NCBI GenBank assembly: GCA_017999135.1
Contig: JAGOBT010000117.1
Span: 1 to 8,205 of the forward strand
Origin: Burkholderiaceae bacterium
Lineage (GTDB): Bacteria; Pseudomonadota; Gammaproteobacteria; Burkholderiales; Burkholderiaceae_C
Length of the DNA stretch: 8,205 bases
Direction of reading: 5' to 3'
The notes beneath the pieces were generated by a model that saw only the letters and a list, made by a program, of their open reading frames with translations, made no database searches and was not told where the DNA came from. Numbering within the stretch: position 1 is the stretch's first letter; every line of letters starts with the position of its first letter. This document shows positions 1 to 5,795 of the stretch, one piece after another. The position numbers and the translations under genes are program-made.

Positions 1-486
1 CTGGAGTCGCGCTACAAGATCTACAAGCTGCGCGATGCGCTGGACGCGCTGGGCACCGGCTACGACCGCATCTACATCGACACGCCGCCGGCGCTGAACT
101 TCTACACCCGCTCGGCGCTGATCGCGGCGCAGGGGTGCCTGATCCCGTTCGACTGCGACGACTTCTCGCGCCGGGCGCTGTATGCGCTGCTGGAGAGCGT
201 GCAGGAGATCCAGGCCGACCACAACAAGGCGCTGAAGGTCACCGGCATCGTGGTCAACCAGTTCCAGCCGCGCGCCAACCTGCCGCAGCAGCTGGTGCAG
301 GAGCTGATCGACGAAGGCCTGCCGGTGCTGCAGCCCTACTTGAGCGCCAGCGTGAAGATCAAGGAATCACACCAGCGCGCGTTGCCGATGGTGCACCTGG
401 ATGCGCGCCACAAGCTGACGCAGGAGTACATCGCCCTGCACGCCGCGCTGCAGCCAGCGCCGGTGCGGCGCAAGGCGGCGCGCTGA
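1..486 (+). CDS. ParA family partition ATPase, C-terminal part (5' end outside window)
   Basis: The reading frame is open from base 1 to a TGA at 484-486, giving 161 visible residues; the start and the Walker A (P-loop) region lie upstream of the window. Residues 24-30 (IYIDTPP) are the Walker B/switch II segment of ParA/MinD-type deviant Walker ATPases. They are followed by the usual pattern ALIAA..CLIPFDCDDFSRRAL, where the ATPase core continues, and by TGIVVNQFQPR (81-91), matching the late core strand that carries the adenine-contacting Asn. The C-terminal helix (about 139-150) is also typical. ParA proteins bind DNA non-specifically in the ATP state and position chromosomes, plasmids or protein cargo. 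No parB or centromere-like repeat is seen: the next gene is convergent and starts on the other strand. This could therefore be an orphan ParA or have its partner upstream. Family assignment is firm, cargo unknown. Confidence 0.9.
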   Translation: MESRYKIYKLRDALDALGTGYDRIYIDTPPALNFYTRSALIAAQGCLIPFDCDDFSRRALYALLESVQEIQADHNKALKVTGIVVNQFQPRANLPQQLVQELIDEGLPVLQPYLSASVKIKESHQRALPMVHLDARHKLTQEYIALHAALQPAPVRRKAAR

Positions 487-500
487 CGCCTGTGGCGGGG

Positions 501-983
501 TCAGTGCGCGGTGCGCACGAAGCGGGTGTCGAACCAGTCGCTGAGCATGCGTTGTTCGTACGGCAGGCTGGCGTGGCCGGCAGGGCGTGTGCGGCGCGTC
601 AGGTAGGCCATGTCGCTCACTACGTCGCTGCCTTCGGCCAGCACCCGGTCGCCGTCGCGCAGTGTGTAGCGCAAGCTGATGCGCGGCCAGTCAGGGGTGC
701 GACCCATCACCCGCACATCCTGCATGTGGCGCGTCGGCGGGGCGATCTCGCCGGCCAGGTCGATGTCAGTGATCGCCACGCGCAGCGTCTGGCTGGCGGG
801 CAGGCGTTCGGCGCCCAGTGTCTGCAGGATGCCGCGCAGCGCGGCCTGCACGGCCAGGGCCTCGCGCTGCGAGCCCACGTCGGTGTAGCGGTCGGGCTGT
901 TCGAACTGCACCTCCACCGTGCCGGCCTGGGCCATGCCGGCGCACAGCAGGGCGACGGAAAGCAGGGTGGGCCATGTCTGCAT
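501..983 (-). CDS. DUF3016 family exported protein
   Basis: The protein has 160 residues. The first 20 (MQTWPTLLSVALLCAGMAQA) form a short signal peptide ending in an AQA|G cleavage site, so a periplasmic location is likely. The mature part has DUF3016 features: VEVQFEQPDRYTDVG near the N-terminus (residues 23-37), a VAITDIDLAGEI strand (69-80), RISLRYTLRDGDRVL (101-115), then SDMAYL (123-128) and the C-terminal YEQRMLSDWFD block (142-152). The biochemical function of this family is not known. The ATG at 981-983 is chosen because AGGAG (minus strand, 991-995) lies 7 bases before it and the signal peptide begins exactly there; the frame stays open far upstream but runs over the ferredoxin gene. 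It is the last gene of the minus-strand cluster, 14 bases after the ferredoxin stop, and ends 14 bases from the convergent ParA gene. Confidence 0.88.
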   Translation of the reverse strand: MQTWPTLLSVALLCAGMAQAGTVEVQFEQPDRYTDVGSQREALAVQAALRGILQTLGAERLPASQTLRVAITDIDLAGEIAPPTRHMQDVRVMGRTPDWPRISLRYTLRDGDRVLAEGSDVVSDMAYLTRRTRPAGHASLPYEQRMLSDWFDTRFVRTAH

Positions 984-990
984 GGTGTGG

Positions 991-995
991 CTCCT
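991..995 (-). promoter_or_regulatory. Ribosome binding site of the DUF3016 gene
   Basis: AGGAG on the minus strand, 7 bases before the ATG at 983 and 2 bases after the ferredoxin stop codon (998-1000). It fixes the start of the DUF3016 gene against a long upstream open frame, and its position suggests that ribosomes finishing the ferredoxin could re-initiate here. Confidence 0.75.
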
Positions 996-997
996 GT

Positions 998-1348
998 TCA
1001 GGGCTGCGATGTGCCAGCCCCATGCACCGATGGACCGTCCGACCGGGGCGGAAGTTCCACCGCGCCCGGGGCCAGCAAGGTCAGATCGCCGTTGGCGCAG
1101 GCCACGCAGGGCAGCACCCAGCCGGCGGCCTTCTCGTCGGCCAGCAGGCCGGGCCAGTCGATGGTGTAGCCGACCTGGCCGTCGAGCAAGCGGGCCATGC
1201 AGGCCCGGCAGGTGCCGTTGCGGCAGGACCGCGGCAGCCGCACGCCGGCGTCCAGCGCGGCCTGCAGCAGGGTCTGGCCGGTGGCCACCGGCACGCGCCA
1301 GCCGCCGGGCAGCACGGTCAGCCAGTGCACGGGGGCGGGCTCGGCCAT
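998..1348 (-). CDS. Small plant-type [2Fe-2S] ferredoxin
   Basis: The protein has 116 residues and a single beta-grasp ferredoxin domain over roughly residues 9-93. The cluster ligands are visible as C42-x4-C47-x2-C50 (SCRNGTCRACMARLLDG) with the distant fourth ligand C81 in GWVLPCVACANGDLTL; an additional Cys at 84 is present. This spacing is that of plant/cyanobacterial-type ferredoxins and reductase ferredoxin domains, so the product should be a soluble one-electron carrier. No reductase domain is fused and no obvious redox partner is encoded nearby. The start at 1346-1348 overlaps the methyltransferase stop by one base (TGATG) and no Shine-Dalgarno is seen, which suggests translational coupling. 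The C-terminal ~20 residues (PPRSDGPSVHGAGTSQP) are low-complexity and outside the domain. The electron donor and acceptor cannot be inferred from the sequence. Confidence 0.9.
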   Translation of the reverse strand: MAEPAPVHWLTVLPGGWRVPVATGQTLLQAALDAGVRLPRSCRNGTCRACMARLLDGQVGYTIDWPGLLADEKAAGWVLPCVACANGDLTLLAPGAVELPPRSDGPSVHGAGTSQP

Positions 1349-1962
1349 CAGCGGCGGAACACCAGCAACTGATTGTTGGCCGGCATGGCCTGGCGCTGCA
1401 CCCACTGCAGGCCGGCGGCGGCGGCCTCGGCCTGCACCGCGTGCAGCCAGCGGATGCCCCAGTCCGGGTCGCGCGCGCGCAGGTCGGCATCGAATGCGGT
1501 GTTGCCCGGCGACGGTGCCTCGCCCTCGACGAAGTACGGCCCGTAGGTGAGCAGCAGCCCACCGGGCACCAGCCACTGCGCGGCGCCCTGCATCAGCGCG
1601 GCGCAGCAGGCCCAGGGGGCGATGTGCAGCATGTTGGCGCAGTAGATGGCGTCGAACGGCTGGCCGGGCGGCAGCGGCCAGGGCTGTTGCAGCACATCCA
1701 GCTGCAGCGGTGGCCGCAACCCTGGGGATGGCTGCTGCTGCGCCCAGGCGCGGATCGAGGCCAGCGCGTCGGGTGACGGGTCGGTGGGCTGCCATTGCCA
1801 ACCGGGCAGGGCGGCGGCGCAGTGCGCGGCGTGCTGGCCGGTGCCGGCGGCGATCTCCAGCAGCCGGCCGCGGGCCGGCAGCAGGCCTTGCAGTGCGGCC
1901 AGGATCGGCGCCTTGTTGCGCTCGGCGGCGGGGCTGTGCTGGGCAACGGGTGTGGACGGCAT
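1348..1962 (-). CDS. DUF938 family SAM-dependent methyltransferase
   Basis: The protein has 204 residues. It begins with an N-terminal block HSPAAERNKAPILAAL (9-24) characteristic of DUF938, then the SAM-binding motif I LEIAAGTGQHAAH (35-47). After this come PTDPSPDALASI (59-70), the acidic-loop strand, then FDAIYCANMLHIAPW (103-117) and GGLLLTYGPYF (133-143). The family's late signature follows at about 153-170 (NTAFDADLRARDPDWGIR). The fold is the class I Rossmann methyltransferase; the substrate is unknown. The ATG at 1960-1962 is the natural N-terminus for the family, though no clear Shine-Dalgarno precedes it. The open frame continues upstream without a better start. It is 47 bases downstream of the DUF1294 gene and overlaps the ferredoxin start by one base. 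Assignment as DUF938 is strong; any specific reaction would be a guess. Confidence 0.88.
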   Translation of the reverse strand: MPSTPVAQHSPAAERNKAPILAALQGLLPARGRLLEIAAGTGQHAAHCAAALPGWQWQPTDPSPDALASIRAWAQQQPSPGLRPPLQLDVLQQPWPLPPGQPFDAIYCANMLHIAPWACCAALMQGAAQWLVPGGLLLTYGPYFVEGEAPSPGNTAFDADLRARDPDWGIRWLHAVQAEAAAAGLQWVQRQAMPANNQLLVFRR

Positions 1963-2009
1963 GCGGGTGAGTCTGCCATGGTGTCTGCTGCACCCTGGGC
2001 AGCCGCTGG

Positions 2010-2678
2010 TCAGTGCAATGCAGGCCAGGCGCGCCAGGCCATCCAGCTGGCGAGCAGCGCCAGATGGCCGACCACCGTGGCCCAGTAGGTTTGCCGGAAC
2101 GCAGGCTTGCGCGACTTGTGCCGCAACAGCTGCTGCGCCCACCAGGCCGCCGGCCAGCCCCCTGCCAGCGCGAGCGCGTGCAGGGTGTTCTCCTGCACAC
2201 GCCAGGCACCCCGCTGGGCGGCGTGCTTGTCGTGCCAGTACAGCCAGAACGTGAGCAGGTTCAGCGCCGGCAGCGTCACCAGGGCGATGGCGGGCACGGC
2301 GCCCTGCACCAGACCGACGGCCAGCAGGCCCAGTTGCAGTGCCAACGCGGCCCACACCACGGACACGTTGGCACTGGGCGCACCTGGCGCGCTGCGCCTG
2401 TCGCGCGCGGGTGGCGCCACTGGCAGGTGCGCCGGCCGCGGTGGGCGCGATGGCCCGCTGGCCGGGGCCAGGTCGACCGGGCGCACCGCCATCGCGCGCG
2501 GCCCCTTGGCACCGACGTGGATCTCTTCGAATGCCACGGCCATGCCCACGGTGGGCGGGCCGTGGCGGCGGTCGAAGTCACGCACGTGGAAGAAGACATC
2601 GGCAGACGATTGCGGGCTGTGCAGAAAGCCGAAGCCCCGGTCTGGATCAAAACGCTGGACAGTGCCGACGCGGTGCAT
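2010..2678 (-). CDS. Cold-shock domain / DUF1294 fusion membrane protein
   Basis: The protein has 222 residues in two parts. Residues 1-66 are a cold-shock-type OB fold: GTVQRFDPDRGFGFL (5-19) with the RNP1-like FGF segment, and DVFFHVRDFD (27-36), the RNP2-like FFH segment, which bind single-stranded nucleic acid. A Pro/Arg/Ala-rich linker (about 70-104) leads to the DUF1294 domain. This has hydrophobic segments near 106-124 and 126-147, the signature YWHDKHAAQRGAWRVQENTLH (148-167), GGWPAAWWAQQLLRHKSRKPAF (173-194), and a final membrane segment around 196-216. Its function is not established; it could tether an RNA-binding domain to the inner membrane. I chose the ATG at 2676-2678 because the cold-shock domain begins there. 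An in-frame ATG at 2747 would add 23 residues that look unrelated to the domain and would nearly touch the divergent S4 gene. First gene of the minus-strand cluster. Confidence 0.88.
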   Translation of the reverse strand: MHRVGTVQRFDPDRGFGFLHSPQSSADVFFHVRDFDRRHGPPTVGMAVAFEEIHVGAKGPRAMAVRPVDLAPASGPSRPPRPAHLPVAPPARDRRSAPGAPSANVSVVWAALALQLGLLAVGLVQGAVPAIALVTLPALNLLTFWLYWHDKHAAQRGAWRVQENTLHALALAGGWPAAWWAQQLLRHKSRKPAFRQTYWATVVGHLALLASWMAWRAWPALH

Positions 2679-2755
2679 GACGAGTGAGGCAGGTTTGCAG
2701 GCGCCACATTCTGCGGGCAGACCGCCGACAATCCGCGCTTTTGCCATGGCACCCG
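2679..2755. promoter_or_regulatory. Divergent intergenic region, presumed promoters for both sides
   Basis: These 77 bases separate the divergent starts of the cold-shock/DUF1294 gene (minus) and the S4 gene (plus), so promoters for both directions are expected here. I could not identify a convincing -35/-10 pair on either strand. This is inferred from gene orientation only. Confidence 0.4.
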
Positions 2756-2998
2756 ATGCAGACCCTTTCGTTTGAACTGCGCGGCGAGTTCATCACCCTC
2801 GACCGCCTGCTCAAGGCCACCGGCATGGCGCCCAGCGGCGGCGCGGCCAAGACCATGGTGGCCGAAGGCCGGGTGCAGGTGGACGGCCGCGACGAGTTGC
2901 GCAAGACCGCCAAGCTGCGTGCCGGCCAGGTGGTGGCGCTGACCGGGGTGCGCATCACCCTGCTGCCGCCTGCCGAGGGCGAGGCGCCGGCCGGCTGA
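2756..2998 (+). CDS. Small S4-domain RNA-binding protein (YbcJ-like)
   Basis: The protein has 80 residues and is essentially one S4 RNA-binding domain. The pattern FITLDRLLKATGMAPSGGAAK (residues 12-32), then VAEGRVQVDG (35-44), RKTAKLRAGQVVAL (49-62) and VRITLL matches the YbcJ/RqcP-like minimal S4 proteins, which contact structured RNA such as ribosomal RNA or tRNA. The start at 2756 is chosen because MQTLSFELRGEF is the typical N-terminus for these proteins; an in-frame ATG at 2684 would add a basic 24-residue tail without similarity to the family. No strong Shine-Dalgarno is seen before either start. It is divergent from the cold-shock/DUF1294 gene with a 77-base gap and is followed by a perfect hairpin. 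The RNA target is unknown. Confidence 0.87.
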   Translation: MQTLSFELRGEFITLDRLLKATGMAPSGGAAKTMVAEGRVQVDGRDELRKTAKLRAGQVVALTGVRITLLPPAEGEAPAG

Positions 2999-3020
2999 CA
3001 TCGGCGAGAATCCTGCCTCC

Positions 3021-3052
3021 AACGCCGGCTTCGTGCCCCCGAAGCCGGCGTT
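3021..3052 (+). terminator. Perfect 12-bp hairpin after the S4 gene, possible intrinsic terminator or attenuator
   Basis: AACGCCGGCTTC at 3021-3032 pairs exactly with GAAGCCGGCGTT at 3041-3052, leaving an 8-base loop. It is followed by TTTCCATTTC, T-rich for this genome but not an unbroken T-run. It starts 22 bases after the S4 stop codon, as expected for that gene's terminator. However, the BMP-family gene starts only 31 bases after the stem, so the structure may also act in that gene's leader. Confidence 0.7.
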
Positions 3053-3073
3053 TCCATTTCCCGGGGCCATGTC

Positions 3074-3078
3074 GAGGA
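3074..3078 (+). promoter_or_regulatory. Ribosome binding site of the BMP-family gene
   Basis: GAGGA at 3074-3078, five bases before the ATG at 3084. It selects this start over in-frame upstream candidates at 3033 and 3069; translation from 3033 would begin inside the hairpin loop. Confidence 0.75.
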
Positions 3079-3083
3079 CAACC

Positions 3084-4181
3084 ATGCCAAAAAACCTCTC
3101 GCGCGCCGCCGCCGGCGCGCTGGCAGCCGCTGCACTGTCTGCAGCCATCCACCCCACCAGCCAGGCCCAGCCGGCCGCACCGCTGCAGGCCTGCTTCGTG
3201 CACGTCAGCCCGGTCGGCCAGGCCGGCTGGACCTACCAGCATGACCAGGGCCGCCTGGCGATGGAGCAGCTGCTGGGCGCCCGGGTGCGCACCCGCACCG
3301 TGGAAGCGGTGCCCGAGGGCCCCGACAGCGAGCGCGTGATGCGCGACCTGGCCACCCAGGGTTGCGGGCTGATCTTTGCCACCAGCTTCGGCTACCTGGA
3401 GCCGGCATTGCGCGTGGCGGCCGACTTTCCGGCGGTGAAGTTCGAGCATGCCGGCGGCTACAAGACCGCAGCCAACCTCAACACCTACAACGCCCGCTAC
3501 TACGAGGCGCGCTGGCTGGCCGGCTGGTTGGCCGGGCGGCAGAGCCAAGCCGGCGTGGCCGGCTACGTGGCCGGCTTCCCGGTGCCCGAGGTGGTGCAGG
3601 GCATCAACGCCTTCACCCTGGGCATGCGCGCGGCCAACCCGAAGGCCGAGGTGCGGGTGGTGTGGCTGAACGCCTGGTTCGACCCCCCGCGCGAGCGCGA
3701 GGCCGCGCTCACCCTGGTCAACCAGGGCGCCGACGTGCTGACCAACCACAGCGGATCACCCGCCGTGCCGCAGGTGGCCGAGGAGAAGGGCGTGCTGCTG
3801 CTGGCCTACCAGGGCGACATGGCGCGCTTTGCGCCCAAGGCGCAGCTGGCGTCCGTCACCCACCACTGGGGTGGCCACTACACCCGGGTGGTGCAGTCGG
3901 TGCTGGACGGGCGCTGGTCGAACAAGCCGGTGTGGGGTGGCATGGCCGACGGCCTGGTGCAGTTGAGCGCGGTGAGCCCCGCACTGCCAGCCGATGTGAA
4001 GGCCGGCCTGGCGCAGCGCCAGCAGGCGCTGATGGCGGGGAAGTTGCTGCCGTTTGCAGCACCGCTGGTGGACAACACTGGCCGGGTGCGCCTGGCCAGC
4101 GGCGCGCTGGACGATGCCGGCATCAGCCGCATGGACTGGCTGGTGCAGGGCGTGGTCGGCCGCGTGTCTGCGGCGCGCTGA
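3084..4181 (+). CDS. BMP-family ABC transporter periplasmic substrate-binding protein
   Basis: The protein has 365 residues. Residues 1-29 form a signal peptide with basic start (MPKNLSR), an Ala-rich core and a TSQAQ cleavage region, so the product is exported. There is no lipobox cysteine at that site, which fits a soluble periplasmic protein. The mature protein shows the BMP (Med/PnrA-like) pattern: CFVHVSPVGQAGWTYQHDQG (37-56), GLIFATSFGY (95-104), KFEHAGGY (119-126), YNARYYEARWLAGWLAG (135-151), AGYVAGFPVPEVVQGINAF (159-177), VLTNHSGSPAVPQVAEEKG (218-236) and SVTHHWGGHY (257-266). Known members bind nucleosides, purines or related ligands for ABC import, but the ligand here is not determined. 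No permease or ATPase gene is adjacent: upstream is the S4 gene, and downstream the acetyltransferase is convergent, with the stops 3 bases apart. An orphan binding protein is therefore likely, with its partners elsewhere. Confidence 0.9.
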   Translation: MPKNLSRAAAGALAAAALSAAIHPTSQAQPAAPLQACFVHVSPVGQAGWTYQHDQGRLAMEQLLGARVRTRTVEAVPEGPDSERVMRDLATQGCGLIFATSFGYLEPALRVAADFPAVKFEHAGGYKTAANLNTYNARYYEARWLAGWLAGRQSQAGVAGYVAGFPVPEVVQGINAFTLGMRAANPKAEVRVVWLNAWFDPPREREAALTLVNQGADVLTNHSGSPAVPQVAEEKGVLLLAYQGDMARFAPKAQLASVTHHWGGHYTRVVQSVLDGRWSNKPVWGGMADGLVQLSAVSPALPADVKAGLAQRQQALMAGKLLPFAAPLVDNTGRVRLASGALDDAGISRMDWLVQGVVGRVSAAR

Positions 4182-4184
4182 GCC

Positions 4185-4778
4185 TCACCAGTCTGCCTGC
4201 TGCACGAAGCTGGGGTTGGTCAGGTCGAACAGGCGGTGGTCGCGCCAGGCGCCGTCGATGAACAGGTAAGCGCGCGCCAGGCCGATCTCGGCAAAGCCCA
4301 GGCGTGCCAGCACCGCCAGGCTGCGGTGGTTCTCGGGCCGCACGCCGGCCTGGATGCGGTGCAGGTTCAGGCGGGGCGAGAAGGCCTCGTCGACGATGGC
4401 CCGCAATGCCTCGTGCATCAGGCCCCGGCCCTGGCAGCCGGCATCCAGCGCGTAGCCCAGGTTACAGCTCTGGAAGGCGCCGCGCACCAGGCTGGACAGG
4501 TGCACCTGGCCCACCACGCGGCCGGGTACGTCGGCCAGTTGCAGCCACCAGCGCAGCGACCGGCCGGTGGCAAAGGCCTCGGCGCCGTCGGCCAGGGCCT
4601 GGGCGATGCGCTCGGGCGCGGCATGGTCGGCCGGCAGCGGCGGATCCCAGGGTGCGAAGTGGGCGGCGTTGCGGCGGTAGAAATCTGCCACCGCATCCAC
4701 CTGCGGGCTGCCGGGCGTGGCGTCGGGCGCCAGCAGCAGCAGGCGGGGGGTGCGCAGATGGAGAAGGGCGGGGCTCAT
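4185..4778 (-). CDS. GNAT family N-acetyltransferase, RimJ/RimL-like
   Basis: The protein has 197 residues. It opens with LHLRTPRLLLLAP (6-18), the usual first strand of RimJ/RimL-type acetyltransferases, followed by a long helical region with FYRRNAAHFAPWDPP (33-47). The acetyl-CoA-binding motif A is CNLGYALDAGCQGRGLMHEAL (105-125), with the pyrophosphate-binding Q116-G-R-G119 turn. The conserved RIQAGVRPENHRSLAVLARLGF (141-162) is motif B with the Asn-x-x-Ser signature (N150, S153). The reaction is transfer of an acetyl group from acetyl-CoA to an amine; candidates are a protein N-terminus, such as a ribosomal protein, or a small molecule. The substrate cannot be told from the sequence. It starts 17 bases after the dioxygenase stop, so the two are probably transcribed together. 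The Shine-Dalgarno is poor: GAGG overlaps the dioxygenase stop but lies 15 bases from the ATG. Confidence 0.9.
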   Translation of the reverse strand: MSPALLHLRTPRLLLLAPDATPGSPQVDAVADFYRRNAAHFAPWDPPLPADHAAPERIAQALADGAEAFATGRSLRWWLQLADVPGRVVGQVHLSSLVRGAFQSCNLGYALDAGCQGRGLMHEALRAIVDEAFSPRLNLHRIQAGVRPENHRSLAVLARLGFAEIGLARAYLFIDGAWRDHRLFDLTNPSFVQQADW

Positions 4779-4795
4779 GCCGCCAATCTATCGCC

Positions 4796-5671
4796 TCAGG
4801 CGCGCACCGGCGTGGCGGCCACCCGCTGGGCGAGGGATGCGGCGCCGTCGCCGAAGGCATAGGCGTCCATGCCCAGGCAACCGTAGGTGATGCTGTCGTG
4901 CAGGCGCAGGCCCACTGGCTGCGCACCCGCCGCACCGGCGGCCACGTAGAACGGCAGCAGGTGCTCGTCGGTGGGGTGCATCAGCACCGCGTGCGGCGCC
5001 TGCTGGCGGTAGTCGGCCAGGGCCGGCCAGTCCGCCTGGGCACTGCGCTCGGCAAACCAGGTGCGGAAGGCTGCACTCTGCGGAATCTCGGGCGCCAGCA
5101 GCGCCGGCATCGGGCCGCCGCCGAACAGCATGCGCAGGTTGTGGGTGATGCTGCCGCTGCCGTAGACCAGCACGCCCTGCTGCGTCAGCGGCGCCAGCGC
5201 CTGGCCCAGTGCCAGCAGCCTGGCCGGGCTCCAGGTCGGCGGAAAGGCGAGCGGCAGCACCGGGATGTCGGCCTCGGGCCAGACGAAGCGCAGTGGCGCC
5301 CAGATGCCGTGGTCCAGCCCACCTTCGTCGGCCAGGTGCACCGGCAGGCCGGCGGCCTGCAGCAGGCCGGCCACCTGCTGCGCCAGCGCCGGCGCGCCGG
5401 GCGCGTCATAGCGCAGGCGGTACAACGGCTCGGGGAAGCCGCCGAAATCGTGCACCGTGGTGTGCTGCGCGGCGGCCATCAGCAGCGGCTCGCGCGCCAA
5501 CGAATGGGCCGAGATGGCCAGGATGGCGCGCGGCCGGGTGCCGGCGTCGAATGCGGCGCCCAGCCTTTGCCAGAACGGGCCGACCTCGCCCGGCTCCAGC
5601 GCCGTCATCGGCGAGCCGTGGGACAGGAAGACCGGGGCCATGGGGAGCGTGGTGGTGTCCATGGAACCCAT
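4796..5671 (-). CDS. ygiD: LigB/DODA-type extradiol ring-cleavage dioxygenase (YgiD-like)
   Basis: The protein has 291 residues, close to the length of the E. coli YgiD family. The class III extradiol fold is indicated by an N-terminal VFLSHGSPMTAL (14-25) with metal-ligand candidate H18, then ILAISAHSL (50-58) with H56. Further histidines in conserved blocks are LDHGIWAPLR (119-128, H121), YGSGSITHNLR (170-180, H177) and MHPTDEHLLPFYVAAGA (231-247, H232 and H237). Relatives cleave the ring of catechols such as 3,4-dihydroxyphenylalanine, with zinc in E. coli YgiD; the physiological substrate is usually uncertain. I list the ATG at 5671, but the ATG at 5662 or the third Met at residue 11 would leave the domain intact, and no clear ribosome binding site separates them. 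It is the first gene of a probable two-gene operon with the acetyltransferase and is divergent from the ABC permease gene. Confidence 0.88.
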   Translation of the reverse strand: MGSMDTTTLPMAPVFLSHGSPMTALEPGEVGPFWQRLGAAFDAGTRPRAILAISAHSLAREPLLMAAAQHTTVHDFGGFPEPLYRLRYDAPGAPALAQQVAGLLQAAGLPVHLADEGGLDHGIWAPLRFVWPEADIPVLPLAFPPTWSPARLLALGQALAPLTQQGVLVYGSGSITHNLRMLFGGGPMPALLAPEIPQSAAFRTWFAERSAQADWPALADYRQQAPHAVLMHPTDEHLLPFYVAAGAAGAQPVGLRLHDSITYGCLGMDAYAFGDGAASLAQRVAATPVRA

Positions 5672-5795
5672 TACAGCAGTGCCACGGGCCGCCGGGGTTC
5701 ACCGCCGCTGCATGCCGGGTTCAAACCGGCTGGGGGTGGCGGGCCTTTGCTGCGCTGCCGCAAGCGGGTGCAGCGGCTGGTGTACCGTGCGCGCC
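5672..5795. promoter_or_regulatory. Divergent intergenic region with a short inverted repeat
   Basis: These 124 bases separate the divergent dioxygenase and YbbP-like genes, so promoters for both are expected here. I see no convincing -35/-10 pair. A 5-bp inverted repeat, GCCGG at 5714-5718 and CCGGC at 5726-5730 around a 7-base spacer, could be a weak operator or chance in such GC-rich DNA. No ORF within the region is supported. Confidence 0.4.

Noticed and set aside
483..504. Possible bidirectional terminator between the convergent ParA and DUF3016 genes
   Set aside because: CTGAC/GTCAG and GCC/GGC can pair, but the stem is interrupted by a 3-base bulge, has a 3-base loop, covers both stop codons and has no T-tract on either side. 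Too weak to annotate.
135..1169. 344-codon plus-strand frame running through the end of ParA and across the DUF3016 gene
   Set aside because: It is out of frame with the clear ParA ending and antisense to the DUF3016 gene, with low-complexity composition and no domain.
2679..2747. N-terminal extension of the cold-shock/DUF1294 protein to the ATG at 2747
   Set aside because: It adds 23 residues (including AECGACK) before the point where the cold-shock domain begins, has no ribosome binding site, and would leave only 8 bases before the divergent S4 start.
5714..5730. Sequence resembling a tRNA T-arm (GGTTCAAA between GCCGG and CCGGC)
   Set aside because: When the TTCRANY loop is aligned canonically, the flanking stem does not pair, and there is no acceptor stem, anticodon arm or D-arm nearby. 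It looks like chance similarity; it is kept only as a short inverted repeat.
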